A DNA stretch of 64,000 nucleotides from the NCBI GenBank assembly GCA_002914805.1, contig JXTB01000174.1, positions 1 to 64,000 of the forward strand, in the 5' to 3' direction. Each line of letters begins with the position of its first letter. Position 1 is the stretch's first letter. The notes under the pieces were generated by a model that was not told the origin of the DNA, ran no database searches, and saw nothing but the letters and a program-made list of their open reading frames with translations. Shown here one piece after another: positions 1 through 13,752 of the stretch. A program made the translations under genes and the position numbers. The stretch is from Parasponia andersonii. Taxonomy: Eukaryota > Streptophyta > Magnoliopsida > Rosales > Cannabaceae.

Positions 1-89
1 GCGAAGTAGCAAGGGCACGTGAACAGTTGGAGAATCCAGCATCAGCAGTTCATGACACGTGGACGACTGGTGTAAAATCCGCTCCAACA
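1..89 (+). mobile_element. 3' end of an LTR, same family as the solo LTR at 647-1472
   Basis: The first 89 bases match the last ~90 bases of the LTR at 647-1472, in the same orientation, and both end in CGCTCCAACA. The rest of this copy lies left of the window, so whether it is a solo LTR or part of a longer element cannot be seen. Confidence 0.75.
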
Positions 90-646
90 GTAATAATATT
101 TTTCGTCTAAATTTTATAGTAATTATCTATTTTCTTGCCAATTCAGAGGACATGTGTGAAAATAAATGAAACAAAATCATTAAAAAAAGAAGAAAGAAGT
201 TTAAAAGGAAAAAAAAAAATCGCCTTTGGAGTGTCATTTATGGCTTTAATGTAAAATCAACGGCATCCCCATGGATGTAATGTAAGCCTTTCTTTCTGAC
301 CATCCTCGTGGAATTGAATTGAGCAAAAAATGACCCTTTTTTCACTGTCTTCAAAATAATCCAAAACCAAATAGAACCCATAAAAAGAAAGTCTCAGAAA
401 ATTCTCCAGATCAAATTTATAATTACAGAGAAAAAATTGAAGCAAAATCTGACGATGATGAGAGAGAGAGAGAGAGAGAGTGGAGAAGAAGGATTCTGAT
501 GATATTGGCACTAAAAAAAAAACTTCTTTTTTTTTTTTTTTTTCTCTTTAATTCTTTCTTTTCCCTTTACCTTCTTCTTCGTCACCATAATCTTATTTCA
601 ACACATATCATTCAATCAACCTCAACCAACTCTTTCTTGTGCAAAT
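90..646. other. Intergenic, no gene seen
   Basis: A+T-rich DNA between the two LTR copies. It holds a short (GA)n run near 462-480 and a T-run near 527-543. Open frames here are short and show no recognisable domain. Confidence 0.6.
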
Positions 647-1472
647 TGTGGGGTCCGTTCCCGAACCTTGTGCCACGAGAAAGGCCACGCGGATCGCACG
701 TGATCTCACTTTCGGCCTTTGGGCCGTCCAAAGTTAGGGCCGAACCCATCACTGACCCCAGACGGTCCGGCCAGCCAGACCCCAACCACGACACCTGGGG
801 GTCAGAGGCCTCAAGGATCTGCTATCTGGAAACAGCGGCCCTTATCTCAACAGTCGGAAGGGTCAGAAGCCCAAAGGGTCTTCAGACTGGATACAATGGA
901 AAGCAACCCACGGCTCCAGACCCAGATAGAGCATTTAATGCGATCCTGGGTAGGTGTGTGTACCAGGGACAGGTCGTCCTGACAGAACGGCGATTTGCCC
1001 AAATCTTACTCCTGACAGATTGAAGCCGTAGGAGGCGGCGAAAATCAGGTCACGATAGCACAAAGGAGATCACAGAAATCTCGGCCCGTGACGGTTAAAA
1101 AAGATCTTGAGGTGAAAAGTACTCATTCCAGAGATAGAGAACCAGGTTGTTCACTATCTCAGGACTATACATATAGAAGCCATGTGTTCCCGAGAGGGGC
1201 ATGTACGCGCAACAAAGCTGATATATATAAAACAGTTTGTGAACTAAAAGAACATAGATAGATATTCATACTGAAATATTTTCCTTGCTACCCAACACAA
1301 AGATAAACCACTGACTTAAGCATCAGAGAGTCTTTGCAGGTAGCCACCCCCGCCTCTCCGATCTTGCTTGGAGTTCAGAGAGCTTTGAGACAGCAAGGAT
1401 ACGTGGACAGTTGGAGAACACAGCATCAGCAGTTCGAGACACGTGGACGGCTGGTGAGAAACCGCTCCAACA
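647..1472 (+). mobile_element. Solo LTR, probably Ty3/gypsy Tat-like
   Basis: An 826-bp block starts TGTGGGGTCC and ends CTCCAACA, the usual TG...CA of an LTR. It is flanked by a perfect 5-bp duplication, CAAAT at 642-646 and again at 1473-1477. A TATA-like stretch (near 1220-1232) is followed by a tract resembling the 3' half of Tat-lineage plant LTRs. No primer-binding site, coding region or second LTR adjoins it, so it is best read as a solo LTR left by recombination between the two LTRs of one insertion. The lineage is by resemblance only. Confidence 0.8.
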
Positions 1473-2644
1473 CAAATGATTCTTTTTGTCACTCACAATA
1501 TTGTTTGAGAGAAATCCCGAGTCCCTTGGCTGAGATACCATCCTCACTGTACCACCAAACAAAGAGATCTCAAAAAAAAAAGGGAAAGAAAAAAGAAAGA
1601 AAGCTATAGACAAATAAAACATAGATCTCGTATTTATTCCCAAGTTCGATTAAATATTCCAAGTAAGGTTTGATGGCGGACTGAAATTTTGATGAATTAT
1701 CAAAATAAAAATCTAGTTGAGTTTATTTGCTATAAGATACTAGATTTTGGATTTTCTAAGACCTGGGAAAAAAGACTTAAAAGTCCAAAACATTATAAGA
1801 TGCATCGAGTTTTAGGAAGAATTTGGAGGAAAAAAATGACTTCATTGGAGTATTTTGGACTTGATTCCACTTTAGAGCAAAGCTTGGCCGGAGTCTCCCT
1901 GTTGTAAATAGGAGTTGGGTAGTGTTTTAAATACATGCCAATATACAATAAGCCACGTCATTTATTTTATTTTATTTTTTGAATAAAATCATTTATTTCA
2001 TTTTTCTAATTTTTCATAATTTTTTTAGTTTTAAAAATGATACAATAACTCAGAAGGTGACACACGTCCTCTGATAATACTTAATGAAAAAATTTGACGA
2101 TTACTATAAAATTTGAACAGAAGCTATTATTGCTATCAAGAAAAAATATTGAGTATTAAAGTATAAATTTCAACTAAGAATAGATACTTTATCACAATTT
2201 CTTCTTTCGGTAAAAACTCTGCAATCCTAATGCATTTCAAATTCCAGATAAATTGAAATTTTTTAGAAATTTCAGATTTATTTAGAAACATACCACTTTT
2301 TAATGAGATTTATTTTTTTAAAATGGGTACTTTTCAAAAATGCTCTAGGTAATCAATCAATTTACTTAAAGTGTATCTTGAGGTAACTAGTCCGATTATT
2401 TCAAATAATTTGACTAATCACCTTAAATACCTCATCAATTAATAAAAATTAATATTTTTATAAATATTTTCGAAAAGAGTATTTTTCTAAATAACTCTGG
2501 AATTTGTCAAAAGATGAAACCCTAAATGTTGAGGGACTAAGTGACTTAGAATAGTCATTAGAATGAACTTGGCTTAAATTTTAAACTAACAGCATGCATG
2601 CTAAATTTTCTTTGACTAAATTGAGGAAACATACTGGATTGGTG

Positions 2645-2690
<46 letters not shown>

Positions 2691-2917
2691 GACAAAAAAA
2701 CGTACGCAAACTCCTGGCCAGTTTTTTTCCAAAATCGAGAACCCAACCAAATCGGCAGGTTTTCATATTCTCTAATTCATAACCAACTGTTTAAGATAAG
2801 AAATCCATGGTTCAGTGTAGTCTAGACTGAAATAGCCGATTTTCGGTTTAGCGGTTGTTTTGAATGCCCCACCTTTTTGTTGACTGATCATAATAGATGA
2901 TTCTATATACGGAATAC
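1473..2917. other. Intergenic A+T-rich DNA with a (TA)n microsatellite
   Basis: No supportable gene. A (TA)20 tract lies at about 2647-2686. The frames reading Tyr-Ile repeats across it are products of the microsatellite, not genes. Confidence 0.65.
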
Positions 2918-3037
2918 ACGTGACTAGGTCGAAGACTGTCATAGGCTATAAAGGCCTTGTATATTCTTAGACTAAAGACGTGACTAGGTCGAAGACTGTC
3001 ATAGGCTATAAAGGCCTTGCATATTCTTAGACTAAAG
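2918..3037. repeat. 60-bp tandem duplication
   Basis: Two head-to-tail 60-bp units (2918-2977 and 2978-3037) differ at one position (T/C at 2960/3020). The unit starts ACGTGACTAGGTCGAAG and contains TATAAAGGCC. Near identity points to a recent duplication. It lies about 0.4 kb beyond the stop codon of the ROS1-like gene, in its 3' flank or 3' UTR. The stretch 3038-3448 shows nothing else recognisable. Confidence 0.9.
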
Positions 3038-3448
3038 AATAACTGATTTTTAACTTATGGCTTTGCTAGATCCCTTGTCTTAAGAGTCTGAAATCTTAGT
3101 AGTTTTGGTAAAGAGCTAGTACTGTATGCCACATAACATACCTTGGTCATTATTAGCCAACTTAAGCTGAAATGCTCAAAAATTTGAGCATACTCTTGGT
3201 AATTAGGATTTTGCTAATCATTTACACTGCCACATGGCTACATGTTCCCTAAATGATGGGAACATACGACTCAACTAGGCCCCCTCTGTTGTAGTTTTTC
3301 ATTTTTGTTTTGCTTTTAATAATGAAAATTATACGATGAACCAGTCTACAATTGTTGAATGCTCTAGGTTGGTTATATAATGCCTCTTTATACATGGTTC
3401 ATGGTAAAATTCTGATTTTTGGCTACACCACCGTGAGTTCTCTATCAT

Positions 3449-6400
3449 CTACTCATTTTTCACATCCTTTGTTCTTTTCACCTTGCTGGCTGGGAAGTGC
3501 AGTCTGGCCATTAGAGGACGCGGTGCTCGTGTTTTTCGGTCAAATCCTCTCACGCAGACATACCCTGCAAGTAATAAGGTTCACTAAGTTTTAAGCAAAC
3601 ATAATGTGCGGAAAAGTATGGCGTGAACCGTAGTTTAAATTATTTCAAAACATTGTTGGACATTGTCTAGTTCTGAGTTACGTTTATCTTGCTTTGTTAC
3701 TTGAACTCTTTGTTATATGCATACACGTAACTAGATAGAAGGCTAACGTGGTTCTATATTGTGTTTGTTCATAGCCAAATAGAAGAGTATTATCTAATCT
3801 CAAATTAAATTCTAGGGTGTCACGAAATTAGGAAATGAGACTTTCACGTACCTCTCCAAAAACATTGTTGAATACCTTGAGTTGTCAAGCCTAGTGACAT
3901 AAATCTTAGTGTTAGTGTCAATGGTTTTCCCTTTGTCAGTCGTAAAAGTTACTAACCATTAAAGTTTACTAAGTTTACCTTTAAAAATCGTTGGTATGGA
4001 GGTTCCAAAGTACACCGTGCGCCTTTGTAGATTCCATATCCAAGTTCTAGGAACATCAATTGGCTTAAGACTTGAATCGTGGTCCGCAAACAACTGCAAG
4101 GGGATAATAAGTTTGACCATCATTACCCCAACTATGAACATAGGCTTCAAGCAGAGAGGAATAGGTCTTATCTTAATGCTAGTTCATCTCACCTCATTAA
4201 CTTGAAAGTAGGTCCCGTTAAGCGGAAAGCTTCCTCTCATTGCCGTCCTACACGGTATCTGTTCATGACATATTTGAGCATTACTTAATTTCATGTACAC
4301 AGCATCATGTAAGAGTCTAAAGTACCATCACCACAATCATAATAGTCATCGTCATCATCACCATTACTGTAATTTTATTACATTGCCACCATAATAGTCT
4401 TGCCAAGCTTCATTCATACCAGAAGTGTTCCTCTGACTGTTTGGGAGTTTGCTTCACGCACGCTGTTGCATGAGAAACACTCCTTCTCATTGCACAATTT
4501 GCCAAATACTTGGGAAGAACACCTTCTCTCGGGTGGCTCAAAGGAATTTGCAGTTTCACCTGACATGAATATAAACCAAATTGATTAGAACACAAGAATT
4601 AGGAAACCTTTTGGCTTGTTTTGTCATTTTTGCTATCCATATAGACGTATATTTAACTCCTATAAAGCAAGACGTAGACTTGAATCATCCAAAATAGGAA
4701 TATAAACTAGTTGTCTACTTACCTGGTGTCCATATCGCCAAAAGGTATGAGCTCGGATCATCGGGTTCTCTCTTCTCCAACTGTAACTGTAAGCAAGAGT
4801 CCTCTGGAAATCAAGTTTTGACAAGATTAATAGTATTTCATTGGTCAAATATGTAATTATAGCTTACCTTTTCCAGAAGAGGGTGCGAATCTGGAAGTTC
4901 GTAGCTGCATCATGCTGAAGAAATTAGTGAACTCATCTACCAGTTTGGGGAATTTCGATTATTAATTTGAAAAAAAAAAATTAAAGGTATATTTGTAAGC
5001 AAAATACGCCTTTCTGTTGAACTTCTAATTTCATTTCTACTCTAAATCTTGTTCACTGAATCCTATAAAATTTCTATTTGGTTTGGGATACAGACCTTGT
5101 ACTTTTTTTATACTATGTTCATAAGTTTGAATCATTGGATGGTACTTCAGCGATTTTTCAGTTACATTTGGCTTACAAAATCTATATTTTAGACTCTAGT
5201 TTTCTTTTCGGCAGACCGAGTATGCCCACTTACACTTGGTGCTCTGTCCGCAGTCGGCTCACATTCTTGAGCTTGGGCATAGGAATTGAAGCAGCTTCTG
5301 GACTTAGAGCAACCAAGGCCTTTGACATGTCACCTTCTTGAAGTTCCATATTTTCTTGCATATAGTTCTGTAAATTCTGAGTGAACTCTTCTATATTAAG
5401 CTTGATCATTGGAATTTCATCAGGATCTTCGTAGAAAGTGTCCTCAAAGTCCTCTAATATTGTTGTGCACTCTGGCTCCGGTGTTGCTGGTTCTTCGATG
5501 ATGGGTTCACAGCAACTGGCTCCAGCTTTTTCTCCTGATTGGTCACTTCCTTCCAGTAGTCGGTTGTCTTCTGATTGTTCGGTTGCATGAGGAAGGGGTA
5601 AGGGAGTCCTCTCGTTGATAACAGTAAATTTAATGTCTTCCTTTCTGTTATCAGTTGCAATAACTACACTTTTCTCCTCTGGCCCTGGCAGGGAAAGTCG
5701 TGCACTGCATTCAAAGTTTTTTGTTAATAAATTTTCAAGGAAAGATCACACTTTATACCTGGTAGTTTACAGTTATAAGACACATGGTGTTTTGTGTTTA
5801 AAATACATACATTCTTGTTTTACTTAATATGTTGGCATCCTTTGGATAGCTTTTGTTAACTATTCCTATACTTCGATTGTAGATTTTCCATCCTATGATT
5901 TTCAGGCTGAACATATAAAAGGGATTTTTTACATGATAGGATGTGCATGTAAGTGCTTTGTTCTTTACTGGAGCTACATGCATAAAATGTATTTCACAAA
6001 GATGTTAGGGTTTGGAGAAAATGGTGTACAGACCTAGCAAATGCACTTGCAAAGTGTCTACATTCTCCTCTCATTGGGCATGCATTGCAATTTGGTTTGC
6101 TTTTGGTGCAGAAGACCTGCATTAAAGAATAATATTTCAATTACCGTGAGCTTGTAACCTTGAACGAAAGTTCAATCTGCCTATATACAAGTATACAACC
6201 AAGGTATACCTTTCCAAATGTTATCATCTGGTAATGCAGCTCATACCTGTCAACCGAAATCAAGATGGATCAGTGAACTCAGCCAATCAATATATATTTT
6301 CGTTTTATCCAAGATTATGCTTTGGTAAAATGTCAGTTAATATGCTAACTAAAAAGGGATGTTTCTCTTACAGTGTTCTTTGGTCAAGCCTGCATAGACG

Positions 6401-9400
6401 GGGCCAGAGATATTTTTGAATAGATTCCAGCACGGGGTACCTATAAGGCAGCAGAATAATTAACTCATGTTTTAAGTACTTCTACTTTGCATGAGTAACA
6501 TGGAGGCTCAGAGCTCTCACAATTCAAGAAGATGCAACTGTAGTGACTCAGGCAGTGGCTGAAGGGGTACCCATCCTAGTCGTACAGCTATGCGTCCAAC
6601 ATTTGTGTCCACCTACCGAAGATGCAATAAATTGTTCAGATGTGTTCCATCTGTTTTTCAGATAGTCAAACTTTTATTGTGAACTTACTGGAAAAGCAAG
6701 ATGGTGAAGTGTCAAAAGTCTCACACACTCCACGCTTTTCAGCCCCAAACCCCTTATGCTTAGCAGATACTCTCTACAGGTTCAGGTCCAGTGGTTTTTG
6801 CACACAAAGTAGAGAAGTATAGATACGTTAGATACATGGTAAGCCAGCAACCAGATATGGGAAAATGATAAGTCGCATGCATAAGAGAGTTTTTTTTATC
6901 TAATTCAAGTTCCTAAAATTATGAACTGGGGTTTTTGGCTTACTTTGCTTGGTCAGGTGGAACGTCCCTCAGCCACTCAAGATCAGTGCTCCCATGGTCT
7001 CTCACCAGCCGGTTAAGAAAATCCTGCGTGAACTTCTAAATAAGAACAAGGCACTATAACATGTTTCCTATAATGTATGTATGTCACGTTCTAGAATATC
7101 ATTATATCCACTGTTGAAGTATACTGAAAGCTGTGCTTGTACCTTGATTCTTTCTGCAAGCTTGTTGTTCATCCCCCGTTCCCTAATTGTGTAAGAAATT
7201 TCACTGACATCTGCACATCTTACAGCTTCCCAATCCAAGGAGTCCACTGTCTTTTCTGTTCTTTCTCTTCTTCCTTTGGCTTCCGCTTGTTTCCTTAGAT
7301 TGTCCCAGTCCCAATTATCCTTTTTCTCCTTTCCAGCATCCAGTTCACTCCACTCCTTAGTCAATGAATGACCACACTCATTTAAGTCTGCTTCTGCAGT
7401 CTTTTTCATAACTTCTTGGGTTTCTTCAGTCAGTGCTCCAGCAACTTTGGGGTTTTCAACAAAACTGCTTTGAGATTCAATGAGTACATTTTTTTCAGCC
7501 CGAATGTTGTTGGCTGGTTCACTGGACCTTGTTGCTTCTTGCAGAATCACTGTCATGTTTTGTTGAATACTGGTTTCATTTGCAGATTCCATTGTTAGTG
7601 TACTCTGATCACTTGCACTGTTTTCAGTTTTATTCTGGGAAGTATCTGAAGATTGGGTTTTTCTTAGGAATATTTCGAAGCTCTCAAGGATCGATAATTC
7701 TGCATTAGTGGTTTCATGCAAACAGGGACTACTGGCAGGGTCTTTGGATGATCCTGAGGAACTTTTAGCATCGACTTCGTACATATTTTGAGTACTATCG
7801 TCATGCTCTGTAGCTTTGGCCTTGTTACAATCATCCTGTAACTTCTTGTCAGACAACATCTCCTGAATTCCAAGGTAAACTTCGTGTAGCATGGAGGATT
7901 CCTCCTTTTGTTGACCTTCCAACGAAGAAGAGGAGTCATCCAAACTTTCATGTTTAGATCTGTTTGGTAGACCCTCTGCATCTGAGTTGCTCTCTGAACA
8001 AGATCCAGATTTTGAAGAATCTATAGACTGCTGCAAATAAATTAGACTGTTTGCTTTCTCATCTTGTTCCATGTAACATCGTGTACTATTGCAATCATCG
8101 GTTCCAGTTCCATTTCTCTCAACACCTGTTATCTCAATGTGTTCTAGATCATGAGGCGCCAATGAAGTCCAGCCACAAACTGGCTGGTTTGAAGTGTTCT
8201 CAGTTAAGCACACTTGTGGCTCAGCTGATACTACGCATGCTTTGTTGTGGTTCCTTAATTTGAGAGGAAAACGTGCAGCAAGGGACATGAATGCAGAGCT
8301 GTAACACCATAAAAACATTGATTAGAGAAATTCGTACTGTCTAATTAAAATTGACTTGTCTAATCCAAATCTTAGAAACTGCATTTACCTAGATAGATGA
8401 TCTGATACATTTTGAGTAAGAAAGACACCAACAACCGAATCTAGAACTGATCCCTTCCATTGAGAGAATCGTCTATCTCCTGCAGAAGTTGCATAATACC
8501 ATCATTCTACATGGCGTAATACAATAAGTTAACATTGAAAAAGTACAGAACTATTAAAATATGGACAAGTTTCTTAAGGAGCTTAAGCTTGGCATTACAA
8601 GTTTATCGCCCTGAAGCATTATTATTCACTTCTCTTGGAGCAAGATATGCATGTTTTTCCATTAATATCTTCGATAAGGCTCATTCTCATGAGATAAGTT
8701 TTAAACCACAATACTATTACTATTGTCTATGAGTTTTATTTGTCCCCTGTTGCAGTTTTTCATTTTGTGGAATAGCTCCTTTTCTTCTTAAATATTTATC
8801 ATCCTTAGGGTGTTATTATTGTTCCTTTAGACTAAGATTATTGAGGATGTAAGTAGAACTGTTGAAAATTTTTACTTCATTATATTTAATGTGGAATTCT
8901 CTAGCTACTTGACCACCACAACCCAAAATATCTTGGTGAGTTGTGTATTGGTCAAAAACTATGTTTCTACTCTGTTGGCAATATTTTGTGAATGTGGTCT
9001 GTCATTGATAATTTTTGTACCTTGCACAAGATGCATTCTCGCAATAAAAGAGTCTGCACGCCCACGGAATACTTTGCGCTCTTCTTCCCACCATTTTGCT
9101 TTGTCTTCATCTGTTCCATCAATGCCTTCACTATTTATATCTTCCAATAGAAGTTTCCATACTCGATTAGTTTCTTCATCAAGATCTACTTTAGGTCGAG
9201 GACGAAGTTTCTTTGAAGGATCAAATGAACCCTTAAAGGGTACAACAGTGCCATCTCTATTATAAAGAACGAGTGCATTGTGTTCTCGATATCTAGTAGT
9301 AAAAGGAACAATTGAATTTCTCTCTTGATATTCACAAATGATATTTTCCCCGTTAATGTCTAGGTGGTGCAGTTGCTTGTCAATTGCATCAACGGAAAGC

Positions 9401-12027
9401 ATCTCTGTCCATACTATGTCACGAGGAGCACCTGCAATGAGTATGAAGATCACTAAAACTACTTTGCAAATTGGGTATAAAAAAATATAATAAATAGCCT
9501 GCAGGCAGCAAGTTTGCTTTTGGTTGAGTACCTGATAACATGGAATAGAATCGTTGGTCATGTTGGAACGCAAGATTATGGACTGCTAGAGTACTTCTCA
9601 TTTTTGATCGTCTCTTTCTTGCAACTTTAGCACCTGTCTGTGCATTCAGGGCATGAATGCAGGAATCAGGTCTTTGGAAGTTCTCAACTCTCTGCCCATT
9701 TTTGTACAGCACTGGCAGTGTAGTGGGATAGGTTCCTCCTCCCATGCTGTACCCTGCAAACATAGTTAGTGAAGCCAAATCACGAGCTCTTGTAGCACTC
9801 CGAGATCTTTTCTTTGTTGGTGTCTCATTTGGACTTAAAGCCTTGATGAAGCATTCAGTATGAGTTTGTAGGTTATCCAAAACTTTATTATGGTTAGGTT
9901 GAGGGCTCATCAAGTTGCTGATTTTTGATCCATAAGGATTATCTTTGGTATCATTTCGAGGGTAAAATGTATTATTCTGCCCCTGCCCCTTGTCACTTCT
10001 CTTTCTCTTATTATGTGACCAAGGGATCAAATAAGTATGTAAACAATTATAGTGAGCCCCAGACAAACTTCTGTTGCCAGTATCTGCTTGTCTGACAGCA
10101 CAATGGTAGTTGCTCTTATTTTCTTTAGCTTGTTCTTTTCCTTCTGTCAGATCTACACTACTGCTGCAGTCAAAATCATTCGGACTCATTGGATGTATAC
10201 TAGTGTCCCTCTCCAACAGAACTTGCGCAGAGTTTCCATGTCGATTGTGGGCAGTCACCTGAACATCTTTATTGTCCCCTTGGATACGAGCATTCATTTC
10301 CTTCAGCGGAGAGTTAGTTTTGACAGGTACTGATGTTCTTACAATTATTGTTTCACCCTCCAACATGCAACTTTCCCCCATTTCATGTGTGGGACAGGAT
10401 TCGTGGACAGTGCTTCCTACCGTCACTGATTCAAGTGCACTGCAGAGTTGAATGGTAGATTTTGATAGAGCTCTTCTGGTGCAATAATGACGCACCTGTG
10501 GTTCTGAACTTACATTGGAAGAACAATATCTTGAATCATCGGCTTTTGGTTGCATTTCCTTAAAATCCAAGGCCCTTCTGCATGACTTCTTCCTAGGCGT
10601 TAGCATTTTGGAGTCACTACACTGTTTGGCTACTTCTGGTGGAGTTTCCGACGCTTTTTCTGCTTTATTCTTTCTGACATATTTTCTCTTCCCTGTTGAA
10701 TTTTTGTTGGAGTCAGCCGGCTTTGGAGTCACTGGCTTTGGGGTTCTTGGTTTGCCTTCTATGACCACCTTGGGCCTGTGCTTTTTCCTTCTTTGTTTCT
10801 GCTGTGGCGTTCCATTGTCAGGGTTCTGAATCTCCTGAACTGCTGCGCCATCTGCAGCTGCCAAGGAATCTTCGGCGCGCCTTGGAACTTCCGTAACACT
10901 ACTCAACTCGTTGATGTTCACCATATTGGCAGTGATTTTATTCTTCTGATTCTCTCTTACCCGATCTTCTACATCATCTACATCCAAGATCTGTACTTCA
11001 GAATCCTCTTTGTCATATACTCTCAAGGACTTATCTGGTGTTACAGGTGCAAAACTGGGGATGCTCTTTCTGAGTAAAGGATCAAATGTAGCTCCAGGCG
11101 TCAAATTAAGATCAAAGGAATGGTGTGGATGGATTAGAAAGTTGTCTGCAAGTTTTGTTCATTTCACATCAGTAACGAAAGACAACAAATGAATTTTTTT
11201 TTTTTTTTTTTTTTTTTATAAACTATAGAACTTATTTAGCCAAGATTAATATTAGCCTCCTAATTAATTTTTGACATTAATTATGAATTTTTAAGGTTGA
11301 TATGAACTATCCATTACTTGGGAAGCTAATGAATTAGAACATAATTCATTATGGTCTATGATTGATGCTCCTAAGATTTCTTTTATAAATCATCCAGCTT
11401 ATGTTTCCATGTGCAGTCATGTCTCATATCTCATCAAACAATGCTGAAGCTCTCTAGCCACTATTCTTATACCCACTACACTAGTTCATCTCCACTTTCC
11501 TTGGTCATTTCTTGTGGTAAATATAGCTATATCTCTTCTTATTACTCCAATCAATGTGTGAATGCAGAGTACTAAAACTCAATAAGGAGCATCAGATAAC
11601 ACTTACCCTCGCTGTAGCTACTTGTTCCAAGGCTGTTCCCGCGGTTTTCGGGACGCCGAGTTGCGGAGCTGGACTCGCCCACGTCGACTTCGACCCATTC
11701 CTTTTCTGCACAGAGGACAGGACCTCCTGCCGGGCCATCGCTCCCCTTCGGCACCGGAACAGCGAAAGACATGGCGCCGGCTTCCGCTATCAGTAAGAGC
11801 TCTTGGAATGACATGCTCCTCAACTGTCCCACATTGTTTTCAGATCGCCAATTGTTAAACTCTCGGCTCCCTCCAGCTGCTGCTGCTGCTGCTGGTGGTG
11901 CTGCTGGTGGTGGCTCATGGTTCACCTTCTGTCCCGCCAAATTCGGCTTCGCGGGGGTCGCCGGAATCCACGAAGCCTGATCCTGGGAATCCAAATTTTG
12001 TGTGCTCTGGAGTTCACCAACCTCCAT
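3449..12027 (-). CDS. ROS1: ROS1/DEMETER-family 5-methylcytosine DNA glycosylase
   Basis: Bifunctional nuclear DNA glycosylase/lyase that removes 5-methylcytosine (active demethylation). Nineteen coding exons, in transcript order: 12027-11607, 11145-9532, 9431-9021, 8479-8389, 8298-7143, 7023-6944, 6773-6689, 6612-6521, 6440-6372, 6246-6210, 6116-6034, 5704-5234, 4904-4868, 4780-4723, 4559-4420, 4258-4193, 4093-3979, 3890-3852, 3564-3449; 5,181 nt, 1,726 aa, phases consistent, all GT-AG. N-terminus carries WIPATPAKP and a basic Lys/Pro stretch. The glycosylase domain is split: WWEEER...FRGRADSFIARMHLVQGD then FLTQNVSDH, a long acidic linker, then the helix-hairpin-helix GLGLKSVECVR with catalytic Lys1270 and Asp1288 in VDTNVGR. 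The 4Fe-4S cysteines are 1355, 1362, 1365, 1371. The C-terminal domain (NIEEFTQNLQ to RAPRPLMARLHFPASK) is complete. LLEKLEKREPDDP and CRRALDFK favour ROS1 over DEMETER; the paralogue call is inference. An A-rich Ala/Pro run lies near residues 40-52. Confidence 0.96.
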
Positions 12028-13752
12028 GCCTCCTGGTTGGTGGCTGGTAGATACCTCAGAATTTCAAATTTCCCTTTTTGCCCTTGCTCTCCAGCTCTCT
12101 GCAACTCCTCCTCTCACCTTATAAAAGACTAAAAAAAAAAAAAAGAGAGAGAGAGACAGAGAGAGAACAAATTAGAGAAAAATGTAAAATGCAAGAACAG
12201 AGTAACTGCAGCATAAGAAGACCAAAAAAAAAAGTATATTTTTGAGCAAAACAGATCTCTCCAACACAACCCAGTTGCTCTCTCATCCGAAAATACATAA
12301 AGGGTTGCTCAGAGAAGTATCGAAAGACTGGTTTTGTCGAAGCTTTTAATACCATTTTGTTCTACTCTTACTGGAATTTCGGTTCCATGAGAAGAAAATT
12401 TAATAAATAATAATTAAAAAAAAAACAGAAAATCCTACAGATTCTGAGTAATTCTCTCAGATAATGCCACATAGTAATTAATTAAAAATATAATAAGATA
12501 GAAAATTCTTAAGCTTGAGAGTTACCAGAGATGTCTGAGTCAATGCCGGAGATCTGTTTAGTCACTTGTAACATACCAGCAACATAAAACCAAGTCTTTT
12601 CTCCCAGAAACTAAGGATAAAAATGAGATATTAAAAAATAAAAACGAAAAAAGCTCTTTGAACTGATAACTTCTTTTCCCGGTAAACAATGTAATCCTAT
12701 TATTTAATTAAATTAAATAATTTTACAATTTTCCGTCGTATTTTTTATATATATATTTATTGTTGACGCAGTTGTTAAAAAGATGTCAGTAAGAAAATAA
12801 CAGACGTACTCTGAAATTGCTGGAGCAGGGGTAAAGCTGTAAAAGCCCATTGGTCACAGACCATAGCTTTTGTGAAGCGGCAAGAAAAGGAATCATACGC
12901 GTGACCTAACTGATACGCATGGACGCTCACGTGGCGATTCGGCCTTGACACTTGGCACGTGGGAGGGTGTCAAAAGTCCGTTATGGTGTTTGTACTTCTC
13001 CATAACGTCGTTTCCTTTGCCGTTAGAGCTGGCGATCTGTTCGAGAGGGTTGTTGGGTTGAGTTAATTTTTTCTGTTTTTCGTTTTCTTTATCAATATTT
13101 TTTTTTTCTTTTGATTATTCGTTTCCATGTGTCGTTGAGTTCCAGGTCGTGACGGAGCCGTCGCACACGGCGTTAGTGGACTGGGAGCTCGGTTTTCGAG
13201 AAGGAAGGTTGATATGGTGTTGATTGGATTAGGTGCCAACGGTGGCAGGAATTTATGATTCTCATCAAGGGGTGATAGTGCGTCTTTCTGTTAAAAGGAG
13301 TGTGGCTCCTAGTGATAATTACTGACGATTAGATTGAGATTATTTTTTTATTTTTTTATTTCAGACGAACGCATGTTTCGTTTAAAATTTATTTAAAATT
13401 TTATTAAATTTATTTAAAATTTCATTTAAAATTCTGCATGGTCGATGATAACAAATTTGATTATGCATGCAAATCTCACGTAAAATTTGACTTTTTCTCC
13501 TTGTCAGTGGACTATTGTGTTTGTCAACTTCTCCAAGTTAGTTGACGTTTGTAAATAACGTTGGACCTGGGCTTCGCCTAATGAAAAAGTGGCACACGAA
13601 TATAATATCAAATGTGAGTAATAATATTGAATAAGACAAAATATTTTATAGATAATTGTGACACTCGTAACTATTTATATACTTAAACGTATGATTGTCG
13701 CATTTATTGCTCGAAAAAGATTTGGTCTTCTGACAAATCCCTTTTTATGTTC
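12028..13752 (-). promoter_or_regulatory. 5' UTR and likely promoter region of the ROS1-like gene
   Basis: On the minus strand a long CT/T tract ends in AG at about 12130, about 100 bases before the ATG. This looks like the acceptor of a 5'-UTR intron (inference). Further upstream, 12870-13060 is richer in G+C and holds two ACGTGG (G-box-like) motifs near 12931 and 12957. The region ends at the left LTR of the Ty3/gypsy element, so only about 1.7 kb separates the start codon from the retrotransposon. Confidence 0.45.

Noticed and set aside
1689-1907. A 72-codon plus-strand frame beyond the solo LTR
   Set aside because: No domain, no neighbouring exons with matching phase, and ordinary intergenic composition.
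2558-2782. Short frames on both strands reading Tyr-Ile repeats
   Set aside because: They are translations of the (TA)n microsatellite.
10052-10829. Plus-strand frames over the second ROS1 exon
   Set aside because: No domain is visible, and the minus-strand reading matches the ROS1 family throughout.
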